A stretch of 41,394 nt of DNA from Nonomuraea terrae (GTDB lineage: Bacteria > Actinomycetota > Actinomycetes > Streptosporangiales > Streptosporangiaceae), in assembly GCF_004348995.1 (NCBI RefSeq), contig NZ_SMKQ01000064.1, positions 1 through 41,394 of the forward strand, given 5' to 3'. Shown here in pieces: positions 8,541-16,351 of the stretch. How positions within the stretch are numbered: the stretch's first letter is position 1; each line of letters opens with the position of its first letter. Under the pieces are notes generated by a model that had not been told where the DNA came from, ran no database searches, and was given only the letters and a program-made list of their open reading frames with translations. Position numbers and translations under genes: made by a program.

Positions 8541-9941
8541 TCAGAGCCCGTACGTCTCCAGCAGTCGCAGCCACACCTCGCTCACGGTCGGGAACGACGG
8601 GACCGCGTGCCACAGCCGGTCGAGCGGCACCTCCGCGGTCACCGCGATCGTCGCGGCGTGCAGCAGCTCGGCCGCGCCAGGACCGGCGAACGTGACGCCG
8701 AGCAGCACCTTCCTGTCCTCGTCGACGACCGCCCTGGCCTTGCCGCGGTAGCCGTCGCCCATCAGGTAGGCCCCGGTGACCGCGCCCATGTCGTAGTCGA
8801 CCACGCGGACGTTGAAGCCGTCGTCGCGGGCCGCCCGCTCGGTGCGGCCGACCGCGCAGACCTGCGGGTCGGTGAAGACCACCTGCGGCGAGCCGTAGCC
8901 GCCCGCCAGGTCGCGCATCCCGGGCAGCTCGTCGCCGCGGGCGCGGGCCGCGATCACATCACCGCACACCCGGGCCTGGTACTTGCCCATGTGGGTGAGG
9001 AGCACGCGGCCGTTGACGTCGCCCACCGCGTACAACCAGCCATCGGCCACCGCCGTGGCGCGCAGGCTGTCGTCCACCTCGACAGGCGCGTCCGGCGGCA
9101 GACCGACGGTGTCGAGCCCGAGGTCGTACGTGGCGGCCCGGCGGCCGGTCGCGATCAGCACCTCGTCGGCCTCCAGCGGCACGCCGTCGGACAGGTGCAG
9201 CGTCACCTTGCCGCCCGGCTCGGGGCGCTCGACCCCGACGACGCCGGTGCGGGTGCGTACGTCGATGCCGGCCTCGGCGAACGACTCGGCGAGCAGCTCG
9301 CCCGCGAACGGCTCCATCCGGCCGAGCAGGCCGTCGCCGCGTACCAGGACGGTGGTCTGGGCGCCCAGGCCGTGCATGGCCTGGGCCATCTCGCAGGCGA
9401 CCACGCCGCCGCCCACCACCGCCAGCCGCTCAGGGATCTCCTTGGCGGCGGTCACCTCGTGGCTGGTCCACGGGTTCGCCTCAGTCAGGCCCGGCACGGG
9501 CGGCACCACGGGGACGCTGCCCGTCGCCAGCACGACCGCGTGGTGGGCGGTCAGCACCCGCTCGCCCTCCGGGGTCGTGACGCGCACGCGCCGGGGGCCG
9601 TCGAGGCGGCCGTGGCCGCGTACGAGCTCGGCCGGGACGCTTTCGATCCAGCGCGCCTGGCCGGAGTCGTCGTAGTTCGCCACGGCCTCGTCGCGCCTGG
9701 CCAGCACGGCGGCCACGTCGATCGGGCCGAGCGAGAGGCCGGGCACCCTGCGGACCTCGCCTGCCAGGTCGATCGGGCGCAGCAGCGCCTTGCTCGGCAC
9801 GCACGCCCAGTAGGAGCACTCGCCGCCGGCCAGCCGCTCCTCGACGATCGCCGCGGTCAGGCCGCCGCGTACGGCCCGGTCGACGACGTTCTCACCTGTG
9901 GGACCGCCACCGATCACGATGACGTCGAACTCGTCAGCCAC
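8541..9941 (-). CDS. FAD-dependent pyridine nucleotide-disulfide oxidoreductase
   Basis: 466 residues of the dihydrolipoamide dehydrogenase/mercuric reductase family. The FAD-binding motif is VIVIGGGPTGENV (about 8-20). The redox-active disulfide is GGECSYWACVPSK, C42 and C47. The NAD(P)-binding GGGVVACEMA motif is near residue 180, a second FAD-contact region is near YAVGDVNGRVLLTH, and a C-terminal dimer domain carries the active-site His445-Glu455 pair (HAVPSFPTVSE). It moves electrons from NAD(P)H through FAD and the disulfide to an unknown substrate. No lipoyl-complex genes or mer genes lie nearby, so lipoamide dehydrogenase, mycothione or mercuric reductase cannot be told apart; the C-x4-C spacing fits the Lpd-like branch. 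It is transcribed alone. Confidence 0.9.
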   Translation of the reverse strand: MADEFDVIVIGGGPTGENVVDRAVRGGLTAAIVEERLAGGECSYWACVPSKALLRPIDLAGEVRRVPGLSLGPIDVAAVLARRDEAVANYDDSGQARWIESVPAELVRGHGRLDGPRRVRVTTPEGERVLTAHHAVVLATGSVPVVPPVPGLTEANPWTSHEVTAAKEIPERLAVVGGGVVACEMAQAMHGLGAQTTVLVRGDGLLGRMEPFAGELLAESFAEAGIDVRTRTGVVGVERPEPGGKVTLHLSDGVPLEADEVLIATGRRAATYDLGLDTVGLPPDAPVEVDDSLRATAVADGWLYAVGDVNGRVLLTHMGKYQARVCGDVIAARARGDELPGMRDLAGGYGSPQVVFTDPQVCAVGRTERAARDDGFNVRVVDYDMGAVTGAYLMGDGYRGKARAVVDEDRKVLLGVTFAGPGAAELLHAATIAVTAEVPLDRLWHAVPSFPTVSEVWLRLLETYGL

Positions 9942-10136
9942 CCCTGCCTCCCCACATGTCCGGCTACGGTTCCGATGCTTTCACGCCGGGGGTGGGCACC
10001 CGGTGGGCCGGGTCCCCGTCTGCGCGTGTGGGCAGGGTGAGAGTCCTTTCATCTCGGGCTCATGGTGGTCCAACCGCCTGTCGACACGCTGGGGAACAGC
10101 CGCGGAAGGGCCGCGGCGACACCAGAAGGGCCAGAC

Positions 10137-10679
10137 ATGAGTCAGGCACTACGGCGGGCGCTGCTCGCCACCGCGATCTCCCTCGGAATGGGGGGCGCCA
10201 CGACCGCCCTCACCACGACGACCGCCCAGGCCGCCGCCCTGCCGTCCATCCACCTCACGGCCGTCGCCGCCGACGATGACGACGGCCCGCGTGGCGGGGT
10301 GGAGACGGGTGCGGGTGGGGCCGTGACCCGGGATGAAGATGATGACGACGCTCCGCGTGGCGGGGTGGAGACGGGTGCGGGTGGGGCCGTGACCCGGGAT
10401 GACGACGACGACGCTCCGCGTGGCGGGGTGGACACGGGCGCTGGTGGCAGCGCGGTGCTCGACGACGACGATGACGACGCGCCCCGGGGCGGGGTGGAGA
10501 CCGGCATGGGCGGGACCGCCGGTAACGGGAGCCCCGCTGTGGCCACGGTGAGTGACGAGTCCGCCGTGAGCAGCGGTACCTCCTGGACGTCGTCCGCGGT
10601 GTCGCTGACCCTGGGTTTCCTCGGGATTCTCGCGGTGGCGGCGTACTGGCTCCGGCGCACGTTCTTCACGGAGAGCTGA
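10137..10679 (+). CDS. Exported acidic tandem-repeat protein, likely substrate or partner of the class F sortase
   Basis: 180 residues from the ATG at 10137 (AGAAGG before it). A signal peptide occupies about 1-34. Residues 46-126 hold four copies of an acidic unit, four to six acidic residues (mostly Asp) followed by (A/G)PRGGV(E/D)TG(A/M)GG. After a Ser/Thr-rich spacer comes a C-terminal membrane helix (155-171, SLTLGFLGILAVAAYWL) and a basic tail (RRTFFTES). This is a cell-wall-anchored protein plan, but no LPXTG-like signal precedes the helix; the closest thing is the TG(A/M)GG part of each repeat. The sortase starts two bases after its stop, so they form one transcript. The acidic runs could bind Ca2+ or the cationic surface. 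Function is unknown. Confidence 0.85.
   Translation: MSQALRRALLATAISLGMGGATTALTTTTAQAAALPSIHLTAVAADDDDGPRGGVETGAGGAVTRDEDDDDAPRGGVETGAGGAVTRDDDDDAPRGGVDTGAGGSAVLDDDDDDAPRGGVETGMGGTAGNGSPAVATVSDESAVSSGTSWTSSAVSLTLGFLGILAVAAYWLRRTFFTES
10272..10514 (+). repeat. Four tandem in-frame repeats of about 60-66 bases
   Basis: The coding units at about 10272, 10332, 10398 and 10461 each encode an Asp run and then PRGGV(E/D)TGxGG. The first two copies are almost identical at DNA level from the PRGG codons to the next Asp run. Copy lengths differ by Asp codons, pointing to expansion by slippage or unequal exchange. Confidence 0.9.
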
Positions 10680-10681
10680 CC

Positions 10682-11353
10682 ATGCGCCTCAGGCTGGCGG
10701 CCGCCGCCGCGTGCGCACTGGCCGCGACCACTGCCTGCGTCCCCGGGAACGTCATGAACGCGGAGACCACCAGCGCCTCCGGAACCGGACCTGCCGCCCC
10801 CGAGGCGCCGGGTCCGGTGACGGGCGAGATCGCACGGCCGGTAGCCCGCGACGTGGCGGGCGCCGGCGGGGTCGCGCAGCCGGCGGCGGCCGAGAGCGGG
10901 GGCCGGGCGGCGGCGGACGTGGCCAACCCGGTGCGGTTACGCATCCCGGCCATCGGCGTCTCGACCGGGGTGTCCGCGCTCCGGCTCGACGCCAAGGGCC
11001 AACTCGTCGCACCCACCAGCTTCACCCGGGTGGGCTGGAACAAGGCGGGCCCGGAGCCGGGCGAGAAGGGCGTGGCCGTGATCGCGGGCCACGTCGACTC
11101 CAAGACCGGCCCCGCCGTCTTCTACCGCCTGCGCGAGCTGCGCAAGGGCGCCAAGATCCACGTCGACCGGGCCGACGGCAGCACGGTCACGTTCGTGGTG
11201 GGCCGGCTGGCCCGCTACCCGAAGAGCCGCATCCCCGACAAGCAGGTCTACGGCACCGCCAAGGGCGCCGAGCTCCGACTGATCACCTGCGGCGGGACGT
11301 TCGACCGATCACGTAACAGCTACCGCGACAACGTGATCGTCTTCGCCCGTTGA
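10682..11353 (+). CDS. Class F sortase
   Basis: 223 residues. A hydrophobic leader ending LAATTAC (C19, a weak lipobox; it could instead be a membrane anchor) precedes a Pro/Ala/Gly-rich linker. A sortase barrel (about 84-223) follows with the three catalytic residues His137 (AGHVDS), Cys203 (LITCGG) and Arg215 (NSYRDN). Sortases cut a sorting signal and join the protein to the wall or to another protein at the outer membrane face. The short single-domain form with TCGG...YRDN is the class F type found in actinobacteria. GGAGAG precedes the ATG, and the gene follows the repeat protein by two bases. A strong hairpin ends the operon at 11386-11421. Confidence 0.92.
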   Translation: MRLRLAAAAACALAATTACVPGNVMNAETTSASGTGPAAPEAPGPVTGEIARPVARDVAGAGGVAQPAAAESGGRAAADVANPVRLRIPAIGVSTGVSALRLDAKGQLVAPTSFTRVGWNKAGPEPGEKGVAVIAGHVDSKTGPAVFYRLRELRKGAKIHVDRADGSTVTFVVGRLARYPKSRIPDKQVYGTAKGAELRLITCGGTFDRSRNSYRDNVIVFAR

Positions 11354-11385
11354 CCCCCGGCCACACCGGCAAGCACCCCATAGAC

Positions 11386-11421
11386 GTGCCGCCGAGGAGT
11401 TCCTTCCCTCCTCGGCGGCAC
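11386..11421 (+). terminator. Strong terminator hairpin after the sortase operon
   Basis: Perfect 14-base arms GTGCCGCCGAGGAG (11386-11399) and its complement (11408-11421) enclose the loop TTCCTTCC. It lies 33 bases after the sortase stop. No T-run follows, as is usual for actinomycete hairpins. Confidence 0.85.
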
Positions 11422-11604
11422 AACCATGTCCGGGTCAGGGCACGCTGGGGATGGCGGGTTCGCGGTTCGTCCGGCCCGACTCGATGGTCATGGTCCAGGT
11501 AGGCGGTGCGGTCTGTCCCTTCTGTGGCTTGCATCCCTGCTCCACCGCTGATCGCATTCGTCTTCACGTACGGCCGGCGTCGGTCTGCGTTCACCTGGGC
11601 GTCG

Positions 11605-11610
11605 TAACGT
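11605..11610 (+). promoter_or_regulatory. -10 element of a leaderless promoter for the sialidase gene
   Basis: TAACGT fits the actinobacterial TANNNT -10 consensus and ends six bases before the ATG at 11617. No ribosome site precedes that ATG, so transcription probably starts at or next to the start codon. A -35 is not clear. Confidence 0.55.
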
Positions 11611-11616
11611 GCGCGC

Positions 11617-12714
11617 ATGGCGGATCACCCGACGTCGGTGCCGTTCCGGAAGGCGACGGACGGCTATCACACGTTCCGGATCCCGGCGGTCGTGCTGACC
11701 CCGGCAGGCACCGTGCTGGCCTTCGCGGAGGGGCGGCGCGGGTCGGCGTCCGACTCCGGGCACATCGACCTGGTGCTCAGGCGGTCGTCCGACGGCGGGC
11801 GGACATGGGGCGGGCTGGAGGTCGTGGCGACGGAGCCGCGCCGGGGCACGGCGGGCAACCCCGCCCCGGTGGTGCTGGACGACGGCCGGATCGTGCTGGT
11901 GTTCGTCCGGCAGGGGCCGTCCGCGACCGAGGAGAAGATCCGCCGCGGTCAGGTGGCCGAGGAGGACGGGCGGCGGGTGTTCGTCCAGGTCAGCACGGAC
12001 GACGGGGTCACCTGGTCGCAGCCGCGTGAGATCACCACTGACGTGAAGCGGTCAGGCTGGCGCTGGTACGCGACCACGCCCGGCCACGCGGTCGTGCTCC
12101 GCGAGGGCCCGCACGCGGGCCGGATCGTCGTGCCCGCCAACCACTCCCTGCCGCCTGAGGGCAAGGACGCCGGCACCGAGGGCACGTACAACGGCGGCCA
12201 CGCGTTGCTGAGCGACGACGGCGGCGAGACCTGGCGCATCGGCTACGTCGACGACAGACCCGACGGTTACGTCAATGTCAACGAGACCACCGCGACGGAG
12301 CTGCCCGGCGGGCGCCTCTACCTCAACACCCGCACCGACTCGACCGCCCCCGGCACGCGGGCCGACGCCTACTCCGCCGACGGCGGCGAGACGCTGGAGC
12401 TGCCGTTCCGCCCGCAGGCCGGGCTGGTCGGGCCGGTCGTGGAGGGCAGCGTGTTGTGGTGCGCGTCGCCGGACGTGCTGCTGTTCTCCGGCCCGGCGGC
12501 GCCCGACGCGCGGGCGCTGATGACCGTGCGCGCCAGCGACGACCACGGGGTGACCTGGCGGGTCGCCCACACGGTGTCCGGCCTGCCCGCGGCCTACTCC
12601 GACCTGGTACGGCTGGACGCCGGCACGGTCGGCCTGCTGTTCGAGACCGGCGACTTCGGGCCGTACGAGAGCATCGCCTTCCGGCGTGTCCCGATCGCCG
12701 AGCTCACCGGGTGA
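11617..12714 (+). CDS. Exo-alpha-sialidase (GH33-like), cytoplasmic type
   Basis: 365 residues with a six-bladed propeller plan. Near the N-terminus is the FRIP motif with Arg21 of the carboxylate-binding triad, then Asp46 in SASDSGHIDLV, the expected acid/base. Asp boxes follow: SSDGGRTW (57-64), STDDGVTW, SDDGGETW and ASDDHGVTW. A late YSDLVRL segment suits the nucleophile Tyr. Family members release terminal sialic acids. No signal peptide or extra binding domain is present, so it should be cytoplasmic unless exported in another way, unlike most actinomycete sialidases. No sialic acid uptake or breakdown genes adjoin. The last 11 bases overlap the convergent siderophore synthetase gene. 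Confidence 0.87.
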   Translation: MADHPTSVPFRKATDGYHTFRIPAVVLTPAGTVLAFAEGRRGSASDSGHIDLVLRRSSDGGRTWGGLEVVATEPRRGTAGNPAPVVLDDGRIVLVFVRQGPSATEEKIRRGQVAEEDGRRVFVQVSTDDGVTWSQPREITTDVKRSGWRWYATTPGHAVVLREGPHAGRIVVPANHSLPPEGKDAGTEGTYNGGHALLSDDGGETWRIGYVDDRPDGYVNVNETTATELPGGRLYLNTRTDSTAPGTRADAYSADGGETLELPFRPQAGLVGPVVEGSVLWCASPDVLLFSGPAAPDARALMTVRASDDHGVTWRVAHTVSGLPAAYSDLVRLDAGTVGLLFETGDFGPYESIAFRRVPIAELTG

Positions 12715-14230
12715 GGAGCGGGTTCGGCAGGGTGGTCCAGCTGTCGCCGGGCGGGGCACCGTCCAGCCGGGCGAGCAGGTGGGCCTTGGCCGGCAGGCGC
12801 GCTGCGAACAGCGCGGCGCGGTCCGCCCGCACGTCCGGCCCTTCGGGCAGCGCGTCGAACGCCTCGCGGGCGGCGGCGGCGACCAGCCGCCACAGGCGCG
12901 CCTCCGCCTCCCGGTCGCCCTGGCCGAACAGCGCGACCAGGCTGCCGAACGTCGTGCCGACGAGCGAGCCGTACAGCTTGGCGTGCAGCACCGACGGGTC
13001 GTCGCCGAGCAGCCGGGCGCTGACCGGCGGCGTCTCGACGCCGTGGCGGGCCAGCCGCGCCGGGCTGAGCCGGACGTCGGCCAGGTCCCGGTAGATCAAC
13101 CGGCACGGCATGCCGTCGGCGTCGAGCTCGACCAGCAGGTTCTGCCCGTGCGCCTCCAGGGCCGCGCCGAGTGCCAGCAGTCCGAGCGTCCCGGTCATGG
13201 CCGACCGTGCGAACGCGGCCAGCCACGCCTCGGGGTCGTTCGCTGTGGCCCGGGTGACCGCGGCGACGGGCAGCACGTTGCCCGTGACGGGCTCGCGCAG
13301 GAGGGCCGACAGGTCGGCGGTGGGCTCGCCGTTCACCAGGGCCGCCGCTCCGGCGAGGTAGCGGGACACCCGCAGACCGCCCCCGGCCCGCGCCGCGAGG
13401 GAAACAAGCAGGTCCGACAGGGCGACGCAGTCGCGGACGGTGCCGGGCGAGATGTCGCGCACGCCGGAGGTCATCCGCGTGCTGAACGCCGTCTTGACGT
13501 GCGGGCCGCCGTCGAGCGGGGCCAGGGTCCGTACGGACATGAGCGGCCGCGCCGGGACGGCGGCCACGGCGTACGGGCGCGACCCCAGACCGGGCAGGAC
13601 GTGCCGGGTCTGCCACGGATGGACGGGCAGCAGCAGCCGGTCCCCCTCCCTGAACGGCCACGGCCCCGTGACCAGGCATTCTCCGGCCGGCAGCGCCACC
13701 AGGTCGAGGGCGACCGTGGGCCGGTGCTCCGGCATGTACGCCAGCTGCTCCGCCACCGACACCCCGGGCCGGTTGCGGCACCCCGGATGGTAGGGATGTC
13801 CGTCCACCACGCTCTGCTCGTGGTCTTCGAGGGTCTTGGCGGCGTACGCGGGCGGGGCCGCGGCGCGGGAGAGCGCCAGCGAGGCGACGCTGTTGTCCAG
13901 GTCCTCGACCAGCCGGTCGCTGCCGGGCAGGCCGAGGGCGGCGAGCAGCTCGGCCGGGTGCGAACGGGGGCGTCCGTCCAGCCGGAGCGCGGGCTCCTCC
14001 CCGAGGTCGTACGGGCGCCGCGGCGAGCCCGTCAGCAGGCGCCCGCCGGCCGTCGTGACGACGCCGGTGCCGGTCACGGTCAGGCCGGGCAGCGGCTCGT
14101 GGAGCAGCCCGCGCCACAGCCGGCCCAGCACGGCGGCCCGCGCGCCGGGCAGCGCCTCGGCGTACCGGGTGGACAGACCGGGACGTACGCGGGCCAGCTC
14201 GGCCGCGAATGCCTCCTCCACCGGCCGCAT
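12704..14230 (-). CDS. NIS siderophore synthetase, IucA/IucC family (first of a divergent pair)
   Basis: 508 residues from the ATG at 14230, chosen because AAGGTGGGA lies just upstream; an ATG at 14254 would add eight residues but has only a weak site. The N-terminal IucA/IucC domain includes HPYHPGCRNRPG and LLPVHPWQ, HVKTAFSTRMTSGVRD and EAHGQNLLVELD. The C-terminal FhuF-like tail includes AKAHLLARL. These ATP-dependent enzymes join a carboxylate such as citrate or succinyl-hydroxamate to an amine or alcohol to build siderophores in the cytoplasm. It faces the second synthetase across a 58-base gap, so both share one regulatory region. No hydroxylase, decarboxylase, transporter or clear iron box is seen next to them. 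Confidence 0.9.
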   Translation of the reverse strand: MRPVEEAFAAELARVRPGLSTRYAEALPGARAAVLGRLWRGLLHEPLPGLTVTGTGVVTTAGGRLLTGSPRRPYDLGEEPALRLDGRPRSHPAELLAALGLPGSDRLVEDLDNSVASLALSRAAAPPAYAAKTLEDHEQSVVDGHPYHPGCRNRPGVSVAEQLAYMPEHRPTVALDLVALPAGECLVTGPWPFREGDRLLLPVHPWQTRHVLPGLGSRPYAVAAVPARPLMSVRTLAPLDGGPHVKTAFSTRMTSGVRDISPGTVRDCVALSDLLVSLAARAGGGLRVSRYLAGAAALVNGEPTADLSALLREPVTGNVLPVAAVTRATANDPEAWLAAFARSAMTGTLGLLALGAALEAHGQNLLVELDADGMPCRLIYRDLADVRLSPARLARHGVETPPVSARLLGDDPSVLHAKLYGSLVGTTFGSLVALFGQGDREAEARLWRLVAAAAREAFDALPEGPDVRADRAALFAARLPAKAHLLARLDGAPPGDSWTTLPNPLLTR

Positions 14231-14288
14231 ATTTCCCACCTTTTCCGGCAACATGCCTGCTAGCTACCCACGGGGGGAGTAGCTCGCC

Positions 14289-15833
14289 ATGGCATCCACC
14301 GACGATCTCGTGCCCGGCCCCGAGCACCAGGCGGACGCGCTCGCGCAGACGGCGCTGCTCAACTGCCTGATCCGCGAGGTGGCCAGGCCCGCCGAGACCG
14401 GCGGCTTCCTGCTGCCCGCGACCGGGCGCGTGGTGAGCGCCGCGGGCACGCGCCACCCCGTCCGGCCCGCGCTGTGCACCCCCGGCGGCCGGCGCCCGCT
14501 GAGCCTGGACGAGCTCATCGCGATCGCGGCGGACGAACTGCGCGCGGCCACGGGTGCCGACAACCGGGTGCTGGCCGCGGAAATCCGGCACAGCAGGGAT
14601 GTCACGGCCGCGTTGCTGACCGCCCGGCGATCCGCGACGCCGCCCGCGGACCCCTATCTGCGCTCCGAGCAGGCGCTGCTCGCGGGGCACCGCTTCCACC
14701 CGGCGCCCAAGGCCCGTGGGGGAGCGGGGCCGCAGGAGTGGCTGGCGTACGCGCCGGAGGCGTACGCGAGCTTCCGGCTGCCGCTGCTCGGCGTCCCCGT
14801 GGAGGATCTGGTCGAGGTGGGGGACACGGGCGGGCTCGACCGGCTCGGCGGGACGGCGGACGGCGGCCTGGTCCCGCTGCCCGCCCATCCCTGGCAGGTG
14901 CGGCTGCTCGGCGGCCTGCGGCACCTGCGCCGGCTGGGCGTCACGGCGGGGCCGGTGGTGCCGACGTCGTCCGTCCGGACGGTGTACGTGCCGGAGGCCG
15001 ACCTGTTCTGCAAGTTCAGCCTGGACGTGCGGATCACGAACGACGTGCGCCGCCTGTGGCTGCACGACCTGCGCCGGCTGCCGCTGGTCGCCGCCCTGGT
15101 GGACCGGGCCTTCGACGGGCTGCCCGAGCAGGTGCCGCGCCCGGCCGTGCTGCGCGACCGCGGCTACCGCAGCGCTCGCCTCGGCGCCGACGGCGGGGAG
15201 GCGCTCGCGGTGATCGTCCGTGACGGGCTCCGCGCGCACCTGCACCCGGGGCTGACCGCGCTGCTCGCGGCCGGGATCGGGGAGGGCTTCGCCGGCAACC
15301 CGCTCGACGACCTGGACGAGGACCGCTCGCTGCTGTGGTGGGAGCGCTACCTGGAGCATGTGGTGCCGCCGGTCCTGCACGCGTACCTGCGGCACGGCGT
15401 CGTGCTGGAGTGCCACCTGCAGAACGTGCTGGTCGGCGTGGACGCGGGCGGCATGCCCGCGCAGGCCCTGTTCCGCGACCACGAGGGCGTCAAGCTCGTC
15501 GCCGAACGGCACCCGGGGCTGGAGGCGCCGGTGCTGGGCGGCGCGCAGGCGTGGGAGCGGCTGGTCTACTGCCTGGTGACCAACAACCTGTGTGAGATCG
15601 CGGGCGCGGTCGCGGAGCGCCACCCGAAGCTGGGCGACGAGCTGTGGGCGCGGGCCAGAGCCGTGTTCGCCGTCGCGGCGAAGGACCACGGCGATCCGGC
15701 GGAACTGCGCGAGCTGCTGGCGGCCACGCACATCCCGGCCAAGGCCAATCTGCTGCTGCGCTGGCTGGAGGCGGACGGCGCGGCCATGCGCTGGGTGCCC
15801 GTCCCCAATCCGTTGAGGCTCTTCACTCCATGA
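14289..15833 (+). CDS. NIS siderophore synthetase, IucA/IucC family (second of a divergent pair)
   Basis: 514 residues, ATG preceded by GGGGGGAG. Motifs match the family in order: HRFHPAPKARGG, LPAHPWQVRLL (His contacting ATP), FCKFSLDVRITND, ECHLQNVLV, ALFRDHEGVKL and, near the end, HIPAKANLLLRWL. The order and spacing are full length and intact. It is clearly a different paralogue from the divergent enzyme, so the two probably add two building blocks in turn, as in staphyloferrin- or achromobactin-like assembly. Product and substrates cannot be read from the sequence. The stop is nine bases from the convergent membrane protein gene. Confidence 0.92.
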   Translation: MASTDDLVPGPEHQADALAQTALLNCLIREVARPAETGGFLLPATGRVVSAAGTRHPVRPALCTPGGRRPLSLDELIAIAADELRAATGADNRVLAAEIRHSRDVTAALLTARRSATPPADPYLRSEQALLAGHRFHPAPKARGGAGPQEWLAYAPEAYASFRLPLLGVPVEDLVEVGDTGGLDRLGGTADGGLVPLPAHPWQVRLLGGLRHLRRLGVTAGPVVPTSSVRTVYVPEADLFCKFSLDVRITNDVRRLWLHDLRRLPLVAALVDRAFDGLPEQVPRPAVLRDRGYRSARLGADGGEALAVIVRDGLRAHLHPGLTALLAAGIGEGFAGNPLDDLDEDRSLLWWERYLEHVVPPVLHAYLRHGVVLECHLQNVLVGVDAGGMPAQALFRDHEGVKLVAERHPGLEAPVLGGAQAWERLVYCLVTNNLCEIAGAVAERHPKLGDELWARARAVFAVAAKDHGDPAELRELLAATHIPAKANLLLRWLEADGAAMRWVPVPNPLRLFTP

Positions 15834-15842
15834 GCCGGCCGG

Positions 15843-16316
15843 TCAGCGCTCCCGCGCGCGCCAGCAGGACGAGGCCACCACGGCCCCGTAGAGCAGATGG
15901 TCGGCCAGCAGCGCCAGCCGTTCGGCGGTGGTGTTGCGCTTACGCTGCAGGCCGAGCGCGGGCGCGATGGCGGTCTCGAACGCGGCCCAGGCCAGCACGC
16001 CGTAGACGGGGCCCGCCCACCGGCGCTCGCGCACCCCGCGCGGCAGCAGGCCGAAGGCGGCGCCGCCGGTGGAGCCGTAGAGCCAGTGGACGAGCTCCAC
16101 CACGGCGGGGCGGCGCTCGACCGGCACGCGGGAGAAGGCCCGGGGCGCGGTCTTCTCCAGCACCGACTCCGGCGGCGTCTTCGGCACCAGCCCGAGGGCC
16201 GTGGTGAGCCGTCGCATCCCCGACATCGCCATGGACGCGACCACGCCGCCGGCGGCGGCATGTACGAGAGGCGAGCCTTCCCGGCGACCGGCGGGCTCCT
16301 TGTACTGGTGTGCCAT
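15843..16316 (-). CDS. Small four-helix membrane protein, DUF1440-like
   Basis: 157 residues from the ATG at 16316 (AHQYKEPAGRR). Hydrophobic, glycine-rich segments lie at about 20-38 (HAAAGGVVASMAMSGM), 75-95 (ELVHWLYGSTGGAAFGLLP), 100-122 (GPVYGVLAWAAFETAIAP) and 135-150 (LLADHLLYGAVVASS). The Gly-rich first helix and the HWLYG...GG second helix resemble the DUF1440/YagU type of inner membrane protein, for which no firm role is known. It follows hldE on the same strand after a 35-base gap and may be cotranscribed with it. Assignment to the family is by eye. Confidence 0.7.
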   Translation of the reverse strand: MAHQYKEPAGRREGSPLVHAAAGGVVASMAMSGMRRLTTALGLVPKTPPESVLEKTAPRAFSRVPVERRPAVVELVHWLYGSTGGAAFGLLPRGVRERRWAGPVYGVLAWAAFETAIAPALGLQRKRNTTAERLALLADHLLYGAVVASSCWRARER

Positions 16317-16351
16317 GCGGTGCCGCTTACCGGACGGCGCCTCGGTAAACC

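Noticed and set aside
14231..14288. Possible IdeR/DmdR iron box between the two NIS synthetases
   Set aside because: I looked for the TTAGGTTAGGCT-type 19-base palindrome. The 58 bases have GCTAGC and short AT patches but no convincing match.
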